DNA of 64,000 nucleotides, from assembly GCF_963169125.1 (NCBI RefSeq), contig NC_084793.1, positions 95,747,071 to 95,811,070 on the forward strand, in the 5' to 3' direction. Below the pieces are notes generated by a model, which saw only the letters and a list, made by a program, of their open reading frames with translations, searched no databases and was not told where the DNA came from. This document shows positions 1 to 10,354 of the stretch, piece after piece (within the stretch, counting starts at the first letter, position 1; every line of letters starts with the position of its first letter). Source of the DNA: Humulus lupulus (Eukaryota > Streptophyta > Magnoliopsida > Rosales > Cannabaceae). Position numbers and translations under genes: made by a program.

Positions 1-327
1 TTTAATAACATAAACATATAGATAACATAAGCACATAACATATTAATTCTAGCCTATTTTCCTTACCAAAGTTACCGGGATAAAATGGACTGAGTTAGGA
101 CTTTTGGAACACTCCTAAAACCACAATGAACAAGGGTGAGTCTAAAGAAAGGAGATGAAATGAAAGAGAATAGGAAGACTAAACCATTAAACGAAAATAT
201 GCTTACCACCACTTAAGTGCTTAAGAACTTGGATTCCCTAACCAAAAATAAGAATAAGGTTAGGGGACTGAGTAGAAGGTTTTGAGAAAAGAAATAACAT
301 AGAATATAGAAAGGACTAGAGTTTTGG

Positions 328-336
328 GTTTACCTC
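328..336 (-). other. Possible splice donor (5' splice site), minus strand
   Basis: The minus strand reads GAG|GTAAAC, close to the plant 5' splice consensus (AG|GTAAGT), and lies about 200 bases downstream of the TATA box at 537-528. The following bases toward position 1 are AT-rich, as plant introns usually are. No acceptor can be assigned because the window ends. This is inference from two weak signals in the right order, not evidence of splicing. Confidence 0.25.
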
Positions 337-527
337 AAAGATTGCAAGATCAATCTAACATCCACCGAAATACTATAGCACTCACTTACTTCCCAAGTGT
401 TTGATAAGCTTATGATGTTTAAGCTTATAGTTTTTCCCCAAACCAAGTGTTTACACTCTCACACTCACTTAACACTAGCAGCCTCTGAACTTAGAGCAAA
501 TGGTGAATAATGGCTGGGTACTAGGTC

Positions 528-537
528 CTATTTATAG
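528..537 (-). promoter_or_regulatory. TATA box, minus strand
   Basis: The minus strand reads CTATAAATAG, a strong match to the plant TATA consensus, within a GC-richer context just upstream and downstream. Transcription would start about 25-35 bases downstream, near position 500, and run toward position 1, away from the satellite. The downstream sequence has no long open frame, so the product would be a non-coding leader or an LTR transcript. A TATA-like match can occur by chance in AT-rich DNA. Confidence comes from its agreement with the splice-donor-like site at 336-328 on the same strand. Confidence 0.45.
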
Positions 538-685
538 AGTTTGGGAATGAAAATATCTTGATTTTACTTGAATAAAAATAATGGCTTTTTAGGTGAAAAT
601 CATTTGAATAATCGTTCAGCAGAGGCTGAAGACTCGTTCAGAAGATGCTGGACTGTTGAAGGAGTTTGAATGGCTGAAGGGAAAA

Positions 686-707
686 GAATTCAAATGTATT
701 TGAATTC
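686..707. repeat. Perfect 10-bp inverted repeat with a 2-base loop
   Basis: Arms GAATTCAAAT and ATTTGAATTC are separated by two bases, so the strand could fold into a short hairpin or cruciform. Each arm carries an EcoRI-type GAATTC. It sits just above the CGATATATCG palindromes and 149 bases upstream of the minus-strand TATA box. The function is unknown. Confidence 0.8.
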
Positions 708-718
708 ATGCTGGTGGA

Positions 719-847
719 GGCGATATATCGCCCCCTATAGGCGATATATCGCCTGGACCTTTGTTCCCGAGGCGACCGTGCATCGATTCGTGTTTTCCGT
801 ATCTACGTGCTGCGACATATCGCCCCCTATAGCTGCGATATATCGGC
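719..847. repeat. Two pairs of GGCGATATATCGCC-type palindromes
   Basis: A perfect 14-base palindrome, GGCGATATATCGCC, occurs at 719-732 and again at 740-753, separated by seven bases. A degenerate second pair lies at 812-824 (one internal change) and 835-847 (one changed end base), with a similar CCCCTATAG spacer. Paired palindromes with a matching spacer, duplicated about 95 bases apart, look like a duplicated module rather than chance. They lie roughly 180-310 bases upstream of the minus-strand TATA box, where enhancer-like U3 repeats of LTR elements usually lie. From memory, similar motifs are abundant in Cannabaceae repeats; I cannot confirm this here. Confidence 0.75.
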
Positions 848-1280
848 ATACGCTGAATATTTAAACACGAATTTACACATTTTTAGCTGAGTTTGAATGG
901 AGTAAACAGCCTTGACTAAGCCCTAAACGTGCTCAAAGCTGCTGACTGACCCTATACATTCAAACTTTTACCCTTATTTAATTTAATCCTCAAAAATACT
1001 AAATCCTTAATTACCATTCAAAACATGTGCTTAAAATCCTATTGGTTGATGTCTAAACCTTATAATATAATAATATATTCCTTAATATCAGACACATTAA
1101 TCAAACCTTAGGTTATACTTAATATTCTTAAACTATAGGTTAAACTTAGAAAATCTATAAGTACTACTATGAGTGTCCAAATAACTCCCGGTCTGAACCA
1201 AAAATCCAAAGTAACAATGATAACACTAAACATACTATAATACTACTAAACAATTAGCTAAGTAAAGTTCTTGGACTCTA

Positions 1281-1401
1281 CAAATTGATTAATCCTTGTT
1301 TTTCTTAAAAAGCACGAGATATCAATAAAGAATTAATGCGAACTAAGTTTTTCAAAATCAATGTCCTGGATGCAACCAGGTCCTAAACTTAGAAGTTGAT
1401 A
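1281..1401. repeat. First monomer and array edge
   Basis: The array begins abruptly at about 1281 (CAAATTGATTAATCC). The first monomer already matches interior copies closely, including the AATGCG and GTCCTGGATGCAACCAGG variants, and the AATCCTTG subtype recurs as the HOR anchor at 3346 and 6005. The 20 bases before the junction (1261-1280) have at most a vague resemblance to the monomer's CTTAGAAGTTGATT segment. Satellite edges often carry degenerate monomers, but here there is no gradual decay. This suggests a recent break or amplification boundary, or a junction made by an insertion. Confidence 0.8.
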
Positions 1402-4400
1402 CAAATTGATTAATTGATGTTTTTCTTAAAAAACACGAGATATCAATAAAGAATTAACGTGAACTAAGTTTTTCAAAATCAATATCCTGGAAATAACCAG
1501 GTCCTAAACTTAGAAGTTGGTTCAAATTGATTAATCGATGTTTTTCTTAAAAGCACGAGATATCAATAAAGAATTAACGCGAACTAAGTTTTTCAAAATC
1601 AATATCCTGTAAATAACCAGGTAATAAACTTAGAAGTTGATTCAAATTGATTAATTGATGTTTTTCTTAAAAAACATGAGATATCAATAAAGAATTAACG
1701 TGAACAAATCTTTTCAAAATCAGTATCCTGGAAATAACCAGGTCCTAAACTTAGAAGTTGATTCAAATTGATTAATTGATGTTTTTCTTAAAAAACATGA
1801 GATATCAATAAAGAATTAACGTGAACTAAGATTTTCAAAATCAATATCCTGGAAATTAGCAGGTCCAAAACTTAGAAGTTGATTCAAATTAATTAATCGA
1901 TGTTTTTCTTAAAAGCAAGAGATATCAATAAAGAATTAACGCGAACTAAGTTTTTCAAAATCAATATCCTGGAAATAACCAGGTCCTAAACTTAGAAGTT
2001 GATTCAAATTGATTAATTGATGTTTTTCTTAAAAAACATGAGATATCAATAAAGAATTAACGTGAACTAAGATTTTCAAAATCAATATCCTGGAAATTAG
2101 CAGGTCCTAAACATAGAAGTTGATTCAAATTAATTAATCGATGTTTTTCTTAAAAGCAAGAGATATCAATAAAGAATTAACGCGAACTAAGTTTTTCAAA
2201 ATCTATATCCTGGAAATAACCAGGTCCTAAACTTAGAAGTTGATTAAAATTGATTAATCGATGTTTTTCTTAAAATGCACGAGATATCAATAAAGAATTA
2301 ACGCGAACTAAGTTTTTCAAAATCAATATCCTGGAAATAACCAGGTCCTAAACTTAGAAGTTGATTCAAATTGATTAATCGATGTTTTTCTTAAAAAGCA
2401 CGAGATATCAATAAAGAATTAACGCGAACTAAGTTTTTCAAAATCAATATCCTGGAAATAACAAGGTCCTAAACTTAGAAGTTTATTCAAATTGAATAAT
2501 CGATGTCTTTCTTAAAAAACACGAGATATTAATAAAAAAATTAATGCGAACTAAGTTTTTTAAAATCAATGTCTTGGATGCAACCAGGTCCTAAACTAAT
2601 AAGTTGATTTAAATTGATTAATCCATGTTTTTCTTAAAAAGCAAGAGATATTAATAAAAAAACTAATGCGAACTAAGTTTTTCAAAATCAATGTCCTGGA
2701 TGAAACCAGGTCCTAAACTTAGAAGTTGATTCAAGTTGATTAATCGATGTTTTTCTTAAAAAGCACGAGATATCAATAAAGAATTAATGCGAACTAAGTT
2801 TTTCAAAATCAATGTCCTGGATGCAACCAGGTCCTAAACTTAGAAGTTGATTCAAATTGATTAATCGATGTTTTTCTTAAAAAGCACGAGATATCAATAA
2901 AGAATAAACGCGAACTAAGTTTCTCAAAATCAATTTTCTGGATGCAACCAGGTCCTAAACTTAGAAGTTGATTCAAATTGATTAATCGATGTTTTTCTTA
3001 AAAGCACGAGATATCAATAAAGAATTAACGCGAACTAAGTTTTTCAAAATCAATATCCTGGAAATAACCAGGTCCTAAACTTAGAAGTTGATTCAAATTG
3101 ATTAATCGATGTTTTTCTTAAAAAGCACGAGATATCAATAAAGAATTTACGCGAACTAAGTTTTTCAAAATCAATATCCTGGAAATAACTAGGTCCTAAA
3201 CTTAGAAGTTGATTTAAAATGATCAGTCGATGTCTTTCTTAAAAAACACGAGATATCAATAAAGAATTAACGTGAACTAAGTTTTTCAAAATCAATATCC
3301 TGGAAATAACCAGGTCCTAAACTTAGATGTTTATTCAAATTGATTAATCCTTGTTTTTCTTAAAAAGCACGAGATATCAATAAAGAATTAATGCGAACTA
3401 AGTATTTCAAAATCAATGTCCTGGATGCAACCAGGTCCTAAACATAGAAGTTGATTCAAATTGATTAATTGATGTTTTTCTTAAAAAACACGAGATATCA
3501 ATAAAGAATTAACGTGAACTAAGTTTTTCAAAATCAATATCCTGGAAATAACCAGGTCCTAAACATAGAAGTTGGTTCAAATTGATTAATCGATGTTTTT
3601 CTTAAAAGCACGAGATATCAATAAAGAATTAACGCGAACTAAGTTTTTCAAAATCAATATCCTGGAAATAACCAGGTAATAAACTTAGAAGTTGATTCAA
3701 ATTGATTAATTGATGTTTTTCTTAAAAAACATGAGATATCAATAAAGAATTAACGTGAACAAATCTTTTCAAAATCAGTATCCTGGAAATAACCAGGTCC
3801 TAAACTTAGAAGTTGATTCAAATTGATTAATTGATGTTTTTCTTAAAAAACATGAGATATCAATAAACAATTAACGCGAACTAAGTTTCTCAATATCAAT
3901 GTCCTGGATGCAACCAGGTCCTAAACTTAGAAGTTGATTCAAATTGATTAATCGATGTTTTTCTTAAAAAGCACGAGATTTCAATAAAGAATTAATGCGA
4001 ACTAAGTTTTTCAAAATCAATGTCCTGGATGCAACCAGGTCCTAAACTTAGAAGTTGATTCAAATTGATTAATCGATGTTTTTCTTAAAAAGCACGAGAT
4101 ATCAATAAAGAATTAACGCGAACTAAGTTTCTCAAAATCAATGTCCTGGATGCAACCAGGTCCTAAACTTAGAAGTTGATTCAAATTGATTAATCGATGT
4201 TTTTCTTAAAAGCACGAGATATCAATAAAGAATTAACGCGAACTAAGTTTTTCAAAATCAATATCCTGGAAATAACCAGGTACTAAACTTAGAAGTTGAT
4301 TCAAATTGATTAATTGATGTTTTTCTTAAAAAACATGAGATATCAATAAAGAATTAACGTGAACAAAGCTTTTCAAAATCAGTATCCTGGAAATAACCAG

Positions 4401-7400
4401 GTCCTAAACTTAGAAGTTGATTCAAATTGATTAATTGATGTTTTTCTTAAAAAACATGAGATATCAATAAAGAATTAACGTGAACTAAGATTTTCAAAAT
4501 CAATATCCTGGAAATTAGCAGGTCCTAAACTTAGAAGTTGATTCAAATTAATTAATCGATGTTTTTCTTAAAAGCAAGAGATATCAATAAAGAATTAACG
4601 CGAACTAAGTTTTTCAAAATCAATATCCTGGAAATAACCAGGTCCTAAACTTAGAAGTTGATTCAAATTGATTAATTGATGTTTTTCTTAAAAAACATGA
4701 GATATCAATAAAGAATTAACGTGAACTAAGATTTTCAAAATCAATATCCTGGAAATTAGCAGGTCCTAAACTTAGAAGTTGATTCAAATTAATTAATCGA
4801 TGTTTTTCTTAAAAGCAAGAGATATCAATAAAGAATTAACGCGAACTAAGTTTTTCAAAATCAATATCCTGGAAATAACCAGGTCCTAAACTTAGAAGTT
4901 GATTAAAATTGATTAATCGATGTTTTTCTTAAAATGCACGAGATATCAATAAAGAATTAACGCGAACTAAGTTTTTCAAAATCAATATCCTGGAAATAAC
5001 CAGGTCCTAAACTTAGAAGTTGATTCAAATTGATTAATCGATGTTTTTCTTAAAAAGCACGAGATATCAATAAAGAATTAACGCGAACTAAGTTTTTCAA
5101 AATCAATATCCTGGAAATAACAAGGTCCTAAACTTAGAAGTTTATTCAAATTTAATAATCGATGTCTTTCTTAAAAAACACGAGATATTAATAAAAAAAT
5201 TAATGCGAACTAAGTTTTTCAAAATCAATGTCTTGGATGCAACCAGGTCCTAAACTAATAAGTTGATTTAAATTGATTAATCCATGTTTTTCTTAAAAAG
5301 CAAGAGATATTAATAAAAAAACTAATGCGAACTAAGTTTTTCAAAATCAATGTCCTGGATGAAACCAGGTCCTAAACTTAGAAGTTGATTCAAATTGATT
5401 AATCGATGTTTTTCTTAAAAAGCACGAGATATCAATAAAGAATTAATGCGAACTAAGTTTTTCAAAATCAATGTCCTGGATGCAACCAGGTCCTAAACTT
5501 AGAAGTTGATTCAAATTGATTAATCGATGTTTTTCTTAAAAAGCACGAGATATCAATAAAGAATTAACGCGAACTAAGTTTCTCAAAATCAATTTTCTGG
5601 ATGCAACCAGGTCCTAAACTTAGAAGTTGATTCAAATTGATTAATCGATGTTTTTCTTAAAAGCACGAGATATCAATAAAGAATTAACGCGAACTAAGTT
5701 TTTCAAAATCAATATCCTGGAAATAACCAGGTCCTAAACTTAGAAGTTGATTCAAATTGATTAATCGATGTTTTTCTTAAAAAGCACGAGATATCAATAA
5801 AGAATTTACGCGAACTAAGTTTTTCAAAATCAATATCCTGGAAATAACTAGGTCCTAAACTTAGAAGTTGATTTAAAATGATCAGTCGATGTCTTTCTTA
5901 AAAAACACGAGATATCAATAAAGAATTAACGTGAACTAAGTTTTTCAAAATCAATATCCTGGAAATAACCAGGTCCTAAACTTAGATGTTTATTCAAATT
6001 GATTAATCCTTGTTTTTCTTAAAAAGCACGAGATATCAATAAAGAATTAATGCGAATTAAGTATTTCAAAATCAATGTCCTGGATGCAACCAGGTCCTAA
6101 ACATAGAAGTTGATTCAAATTGATTAATTGATGTTTTTCTTAAAAAACACGAGATATCAATAAAGAATTAACGTGAACTAAGTTTTTCAAAATCAATATC
6201 CTGGAAATAACCAGGTCCTAAACTTAGAAGTTGGTTCAAATTGATTAATCGATGTTTTTCTTAAAAGCACGAGATATCAATAAAGAATTAACGCGAACTA
6301 AGTTTTTCAAAATCAATATCCTGGAAATAACCAGGTAATAAACTTAGAAGTTGATTCAAATTGATTAATTGATGTTTTTCTTAAAAAACATGAGATATCA
6401 ATAAAGAATTAACGTGAACAAATCTTTTCAAAATCAGTATCCTGGAAATAACCAGGTCCTAAACTTAGAAGTTGATTCAAATTGATTAATTGATGTTTTT
6501 CTTAAAAAACATGAGATATCAATAAAGAATTAACGCGAACTAAGTTTCTCTATATCAATGTCCTGGATGCAACCAGGTCCTAAACTTAGAAGTTGATTCA
6601 AATTGATTAATCGATGTTTTTCTTAAAAAGCACGAGATTTCAATAAAGAATTAATGCGAACTAAGTTTTTCAAAATCAATGTCCTGGATGCAACCAGGTC
6701 CTAAACTTAGAAGTTGATTCAAATTGATTAATCGATGTTTTTCTTAAAAAGCACGAGATATCAATAAAGAATTAACGCGAACTAAGTTTCTCAAAATCAA
6801 TGTCCTGGATGCAACCAGGTCCTAAACTTAGAAGTTGATTCAAATTGATTAATCGATGTTTTTCTTAAAAGCACGAGATATCAATAAAGAATTAACGCGA
6901 ACTAAGTTTTTCAAAATCAATATCCTGGAAATAACCAGGTACTAAACTTAGAAGTTGATTCAAATTGATTAATTGATGTTTTTCTTAAATAACATGAGAT
7001 ATCAATAAAGAATTAACGTGAACAAAGCTTTTCAAAATCAATATCCTGGAAATAACCAGGTACTAAACTTAGAAGTTGATTCAAATTGATTAATTGATGT
7101 TTTTCTTAAATAACATGAGATATCAATAAAGAATTAACGTGAACAAAGCTTTTCAAAATCAGTATCCTGGAAATAACCAGGTCCTAAACTTAGAAGTTGA
7201 TTCAAATTGATTAATTGATGTTTTTCTTAAAAAACATGAGATATCAATAAAGAATTAACGTGAACTAAGATTTTCAAAATCAATATCCTGGAAATTAGCA
7301 GGTCCTAAACTTAGAAGTTGATTCAAATTAATTAATCGATGTTTTTCTTAAAAGCAAGAGATATCAATAAAGAATTAACGCGAACTAAGTTTTTCAAAAT

Positions 7401-10354
7401 CAATATCCTGGAAATAACCAGGTCCTAAACTTAGAAGTTGATTCAAATTGATTAATTGATGTTTTTCTTAAAAAACATGAGATATCAATAAAGAATTAAC
7501 GTGAACTAAGATTTTCAAAATCAATATCCTGGAAATTAGCAGGTCCTAAACTTAGAAGTTGATTCAAATTAATTAATCGATGTTTTTCTTAAAAGCAAGA
7601 GATATCAATAAAGAATTAACGCGAACTAAGTTTTTCAAAATCAATATCCTGGAAATAACCAGGTCCTAAACTTAGAAGTTGATTAAAATTGATTAATCGA
7701 TGTTTTTCTTAAAATGCACGAGATATCAATAAAGAATTAACGCGAACTAAGTTTTTCAAAATCAATATCCTGGAAATAACCAGGACCTAAACTTAGAAGT
7801 TGATTCAAATTGATTAATCGATGTTTTTCTTAAAAGGCACGAGATATCAATAAAGAATTAACGCGAACTAAGTTTTTCAAAATCAATATCCTGGAAATAA
7901 CAAGGTCCTAAACTTAGAAGTTTATTCAAATTGAATAATCGATGTCTTTCTTAAAAAACACGAGATATTAATAAAAAAATTAATGCGAACTAAGTTTTTC
8001 AAAATCAATGTCTTGGATGCAACCAGGTCCTAAACTAATAAGTTGATTTAAATTGATTAATCCATGTTTTTCTTAAAAAGCAAGAGATATTAATAAAAAA
8101 ACTAATGCGAACTAAGTTTTTCAAAATCAATGTCCTGGATGAAACCAGGTCCTAAACTTAGAAGTTGATTCAAATTGATTAATCGATGTTTTTCTTAAAA
8201 AGCACGAGATATCAATAAAGAATTAATGCGAACTAAGTTTTTCAAAATCAATGTCCTGGATGCAACCAGGTCCTAAACTTAGAAGTTGATTCAAATTGAT
8301 TAATCGATGTTTTTCTTAAAAAGCACGAGATATCAATAAAGAATTAACGCGAACTAAGTTTCTCAAAATCAATGTCCTGGATGCAACCAGGTCCTAAACT
8401 TAGAAGTTGATTCAAATTGATTAATCGATGTTTTCCTTAAAAGCACGAGATATCAATAAAGAATTAACGCGTACTAAGTTTTTCAAAATCAAAATCCTGG
8501 AAATAACCAGGTCCTAAACTTAGAAGTTGATTCAAATTGATTAATCGATGTTTTTCTTAAAAAGCACGAGATATCAATAAAGAATTTACGCGAACTAAGT
8601 TTTTCAAAATCAATATCCTGGAAATAACTAGGTCCTAAACTTAGAAGTTGATTTAAAATGATCAGTCGATGTCTTTCTTAAAAAACACGAGATATCAATA
8701 AAGAATTAACGTGAACTAAGTTTTTCAAAATCAATATCCTGGAAATAACCAGGTCCTAAACTTAGAAGTTTATTCAAATTGATTAATCGTTGTTTTTCTT
8801 AAAAAGCACGAGATATCAATAAAGAATTAATGCGAACTAAGTATTTCAAAATCAATGTCCTGGATGCAACCAGGTCCTAAACTTAGAAGTTGATTCAAAT
8901 TGATTAATTGATGTTTTTCTTAAAAAACACGAGATATCAATAAAGAATTAACGTGAATTAAGTTTTTCAAAATCAATATCCTGGAAATAACCAGGTCCTA
9001 AACTTAGAAGTTGATTCAAATTGATTAATCGATGTTTTTCTTAAAAGCACGAGATATCAATAAAGAATTAACGCGAACTAAGTTTTTCAAAATCAATATC
9101 CTGGAAATAACCAGGTACAAAACTTAGAAGTTGATTCAAATTGATTAATTGATGTTTTTCTTAAAAAACATGAGATATCAATAAAGAATTAACGTGAACA
9201 AATCTTTTCAAAATCAGTATCCTGGAAATAACCAGGTCCTAAACTTAGAAGTTGATTCAAATTGATTAATTGATGTTTTTCTTAAAAAACATGAGATATC
9301 AATAACGAATTAACGTGAACTAAGATTTTCAAAATCAATATCCTGGAAATTAGCAGGTCCTAAACTTAGAAGTTGATTCAAATTATTTAATCGATGTTTT
9401 TCTTAATAGCAAGAGATATCAATAAAGAATTAACGCGAACTAAGTTTTTCAAAATCAATATCCTGGAAATAACCAGGTACTAAACTTAGAAGTTGATTCA
9501 AATTGATTAATTGATGTTTTTCTAAAAAAACATGAGATATCAATAAAGAATTAACGTGAACAAAGCTTTTCAAAATCAGTATCCTGGAAATAACCAGGTC
9601 CTAAACTTAGAAGTTGATTCAAATTGATTAATTGATGTTTTTCTTAAAAAACATGAGATATCAATAAAGAATTAACGTGAACTAAGATTTTCAAAATCAA
9701 TATCCTGGAAATTAGCAGGTCCTAAACTTAGAAGTTGATTCAAATTGATTAATCGATGTTTTTCTTAAAAAGCACGAGATATCAATAAAGAATTAACGCG
9801 AACTAAGTTTTTCAAAATCAATGTCCTGGATGCAACCAGGTCCTAAACTTAGAAGTTGATTCAAATTGATTAATCGATGTTTTTCTTAAAAAGCACGAGA
9901 TATCAATAAAGAATTAACGCGAACTAAGTTTCTCAAAATCAATGTCCTGGATGCAACCAGGTCCTAAACATAGAAGTTGACTCAAATTGATTAATCGATG
10001 TTTTTCTTAAAAGCACGAGATATCAATAAAGAATTAACGCGAACTAAGTTTTTCAAAATAAATATCCTGGAAATAACCAGGTCCTAAACTTAGAAGTTGA
10101 TTCAAATTGATTAATCGATGTTTTTCTTAAAAAGCACGAGATATCAATAAAGAATTAACGCGAACTACGTTTTTCAAAATCAATATCATGGAAATAACTA
10201 GGTCCTAAACTTAGAAGTTGATTTAAAATGATCAGTCGATGTCTTTCTTAAAAAACACGAGATATCAATAAAGAATTAACGTGAACTAAGTTTTTCAAAA
10301 TCAATATCCTGGAAATAACCAGGTCCTAAACTTAGAAGTTTATTCAAATTGATT
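1291..10354. repeat. HOR domain I: 22-monomer unit of 2659 bp
   Basis: The rare AATCC(T/A)TG / AATCGTTG subtype after a TTTATTCAAATTG monomer recurs at 1291, 3346, 6005, 8785 and 10355. Spacings are 2055, 2659, 2780 and 1570 bp, that is 17, 22, 23 and 13 monomers. The full unit is 22 monomers. The edge copy lacks the five monomers present at about 3841-4440 of the second copy, and the third copy has one extra monomer near 7.0 kb. The fourth copy is short and leads into domain II. The order of subtypes is the same in each copy, including the TTAGCAGG monomers, the AATGATCAGTCG monomer (3221, 5880, 8660, 10230) and the ATTAATAAAAAAATT monomers. Confidence 0.9.
6941..7182. repeat. Single-monomer tandem duplication inside HOR copy 3
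   Basis: Two adjacent monomers (6941-7061 and 7062-7182) share the rare CTTAAATAACATGAG variant and the GAACAAAGC variant. At the equivalent place in the previous HOR copy (about 4281-4400) there is only one such monomer, and it has CTTAAAAAACATGAG. The 121-bp surplus accounts exactly for this copy being 2780 rather than 2659 bp. This is a recent one-monomer misaligned exchange or slippage event. Confidence 0.85.

Larger units (their letters stand above)
662..900. repeat. 12-bp direct repeats bracketing the palindrome segment
   Basis: GAGTTTGAATGG is found at 662-673 and 889-900. The two copies bracket a 215-bp segment that contains the 686-707 hairpin and both pairs of palindromes. This could be a target-site duplication around a small insertion or a simple local duplication. 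No terminal inverted repeats are visible just inside the two copies, so a cut-and-paste element is not supported. Confidence 0.45.
1..1280. other. Non-coding AT-rich flank of the satellite array, possibly an LTR fragment
   Basis: This is the only non-satellite DNA in the window. No reading frame of convincing length is present on either strand, and no RNA gene was recognised. On the minus strand there is a TATA box at 537-528, a leader-like stretch below it and a possible splice donor at 336-328. Upstream of the TATA box lie palindromic CGATATATCG elements (719-847). That order (palindromes, TATA, leader) resembles the U3-R part of a plant LTR retrotransposon or the promoter and first exon of a non-coding transcript. 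No LTR ends, primer-binding site, polypurine tract or gag/pol coding is visible, so the identity is inferred. From 854 to 1280 I see only AT-rich sequence without structure, apart from an 11-base match to the satellite monomer at 1141-1151 that may be chance. Confidence 0.55.

Noticed and set aside
670..864. 64-codon open frame on the plus strand
   Set aside because: It runs straight through the two pairs of CGATATATCG palindromes (719-847), so its composition reflects those repeats. It has no recognisable domain and no supporting promoter on that strand.
674..888. MITE or other terminal-inverted-repeat transposon between the 12-bp direct repeats
   Set aside because: The two ends (CTGAAGGG and the complement of TTTTTAGCT) do not form inverted repeats, so only the direct repeats are reported.
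1141..1151. Isolated decayed monomer fragment in the flank (TAAACTTAGAA)
   Set aside because: Eleven matching bases in AT-rich DNA with no flanking similarity are not enough to call a monomer remnant.
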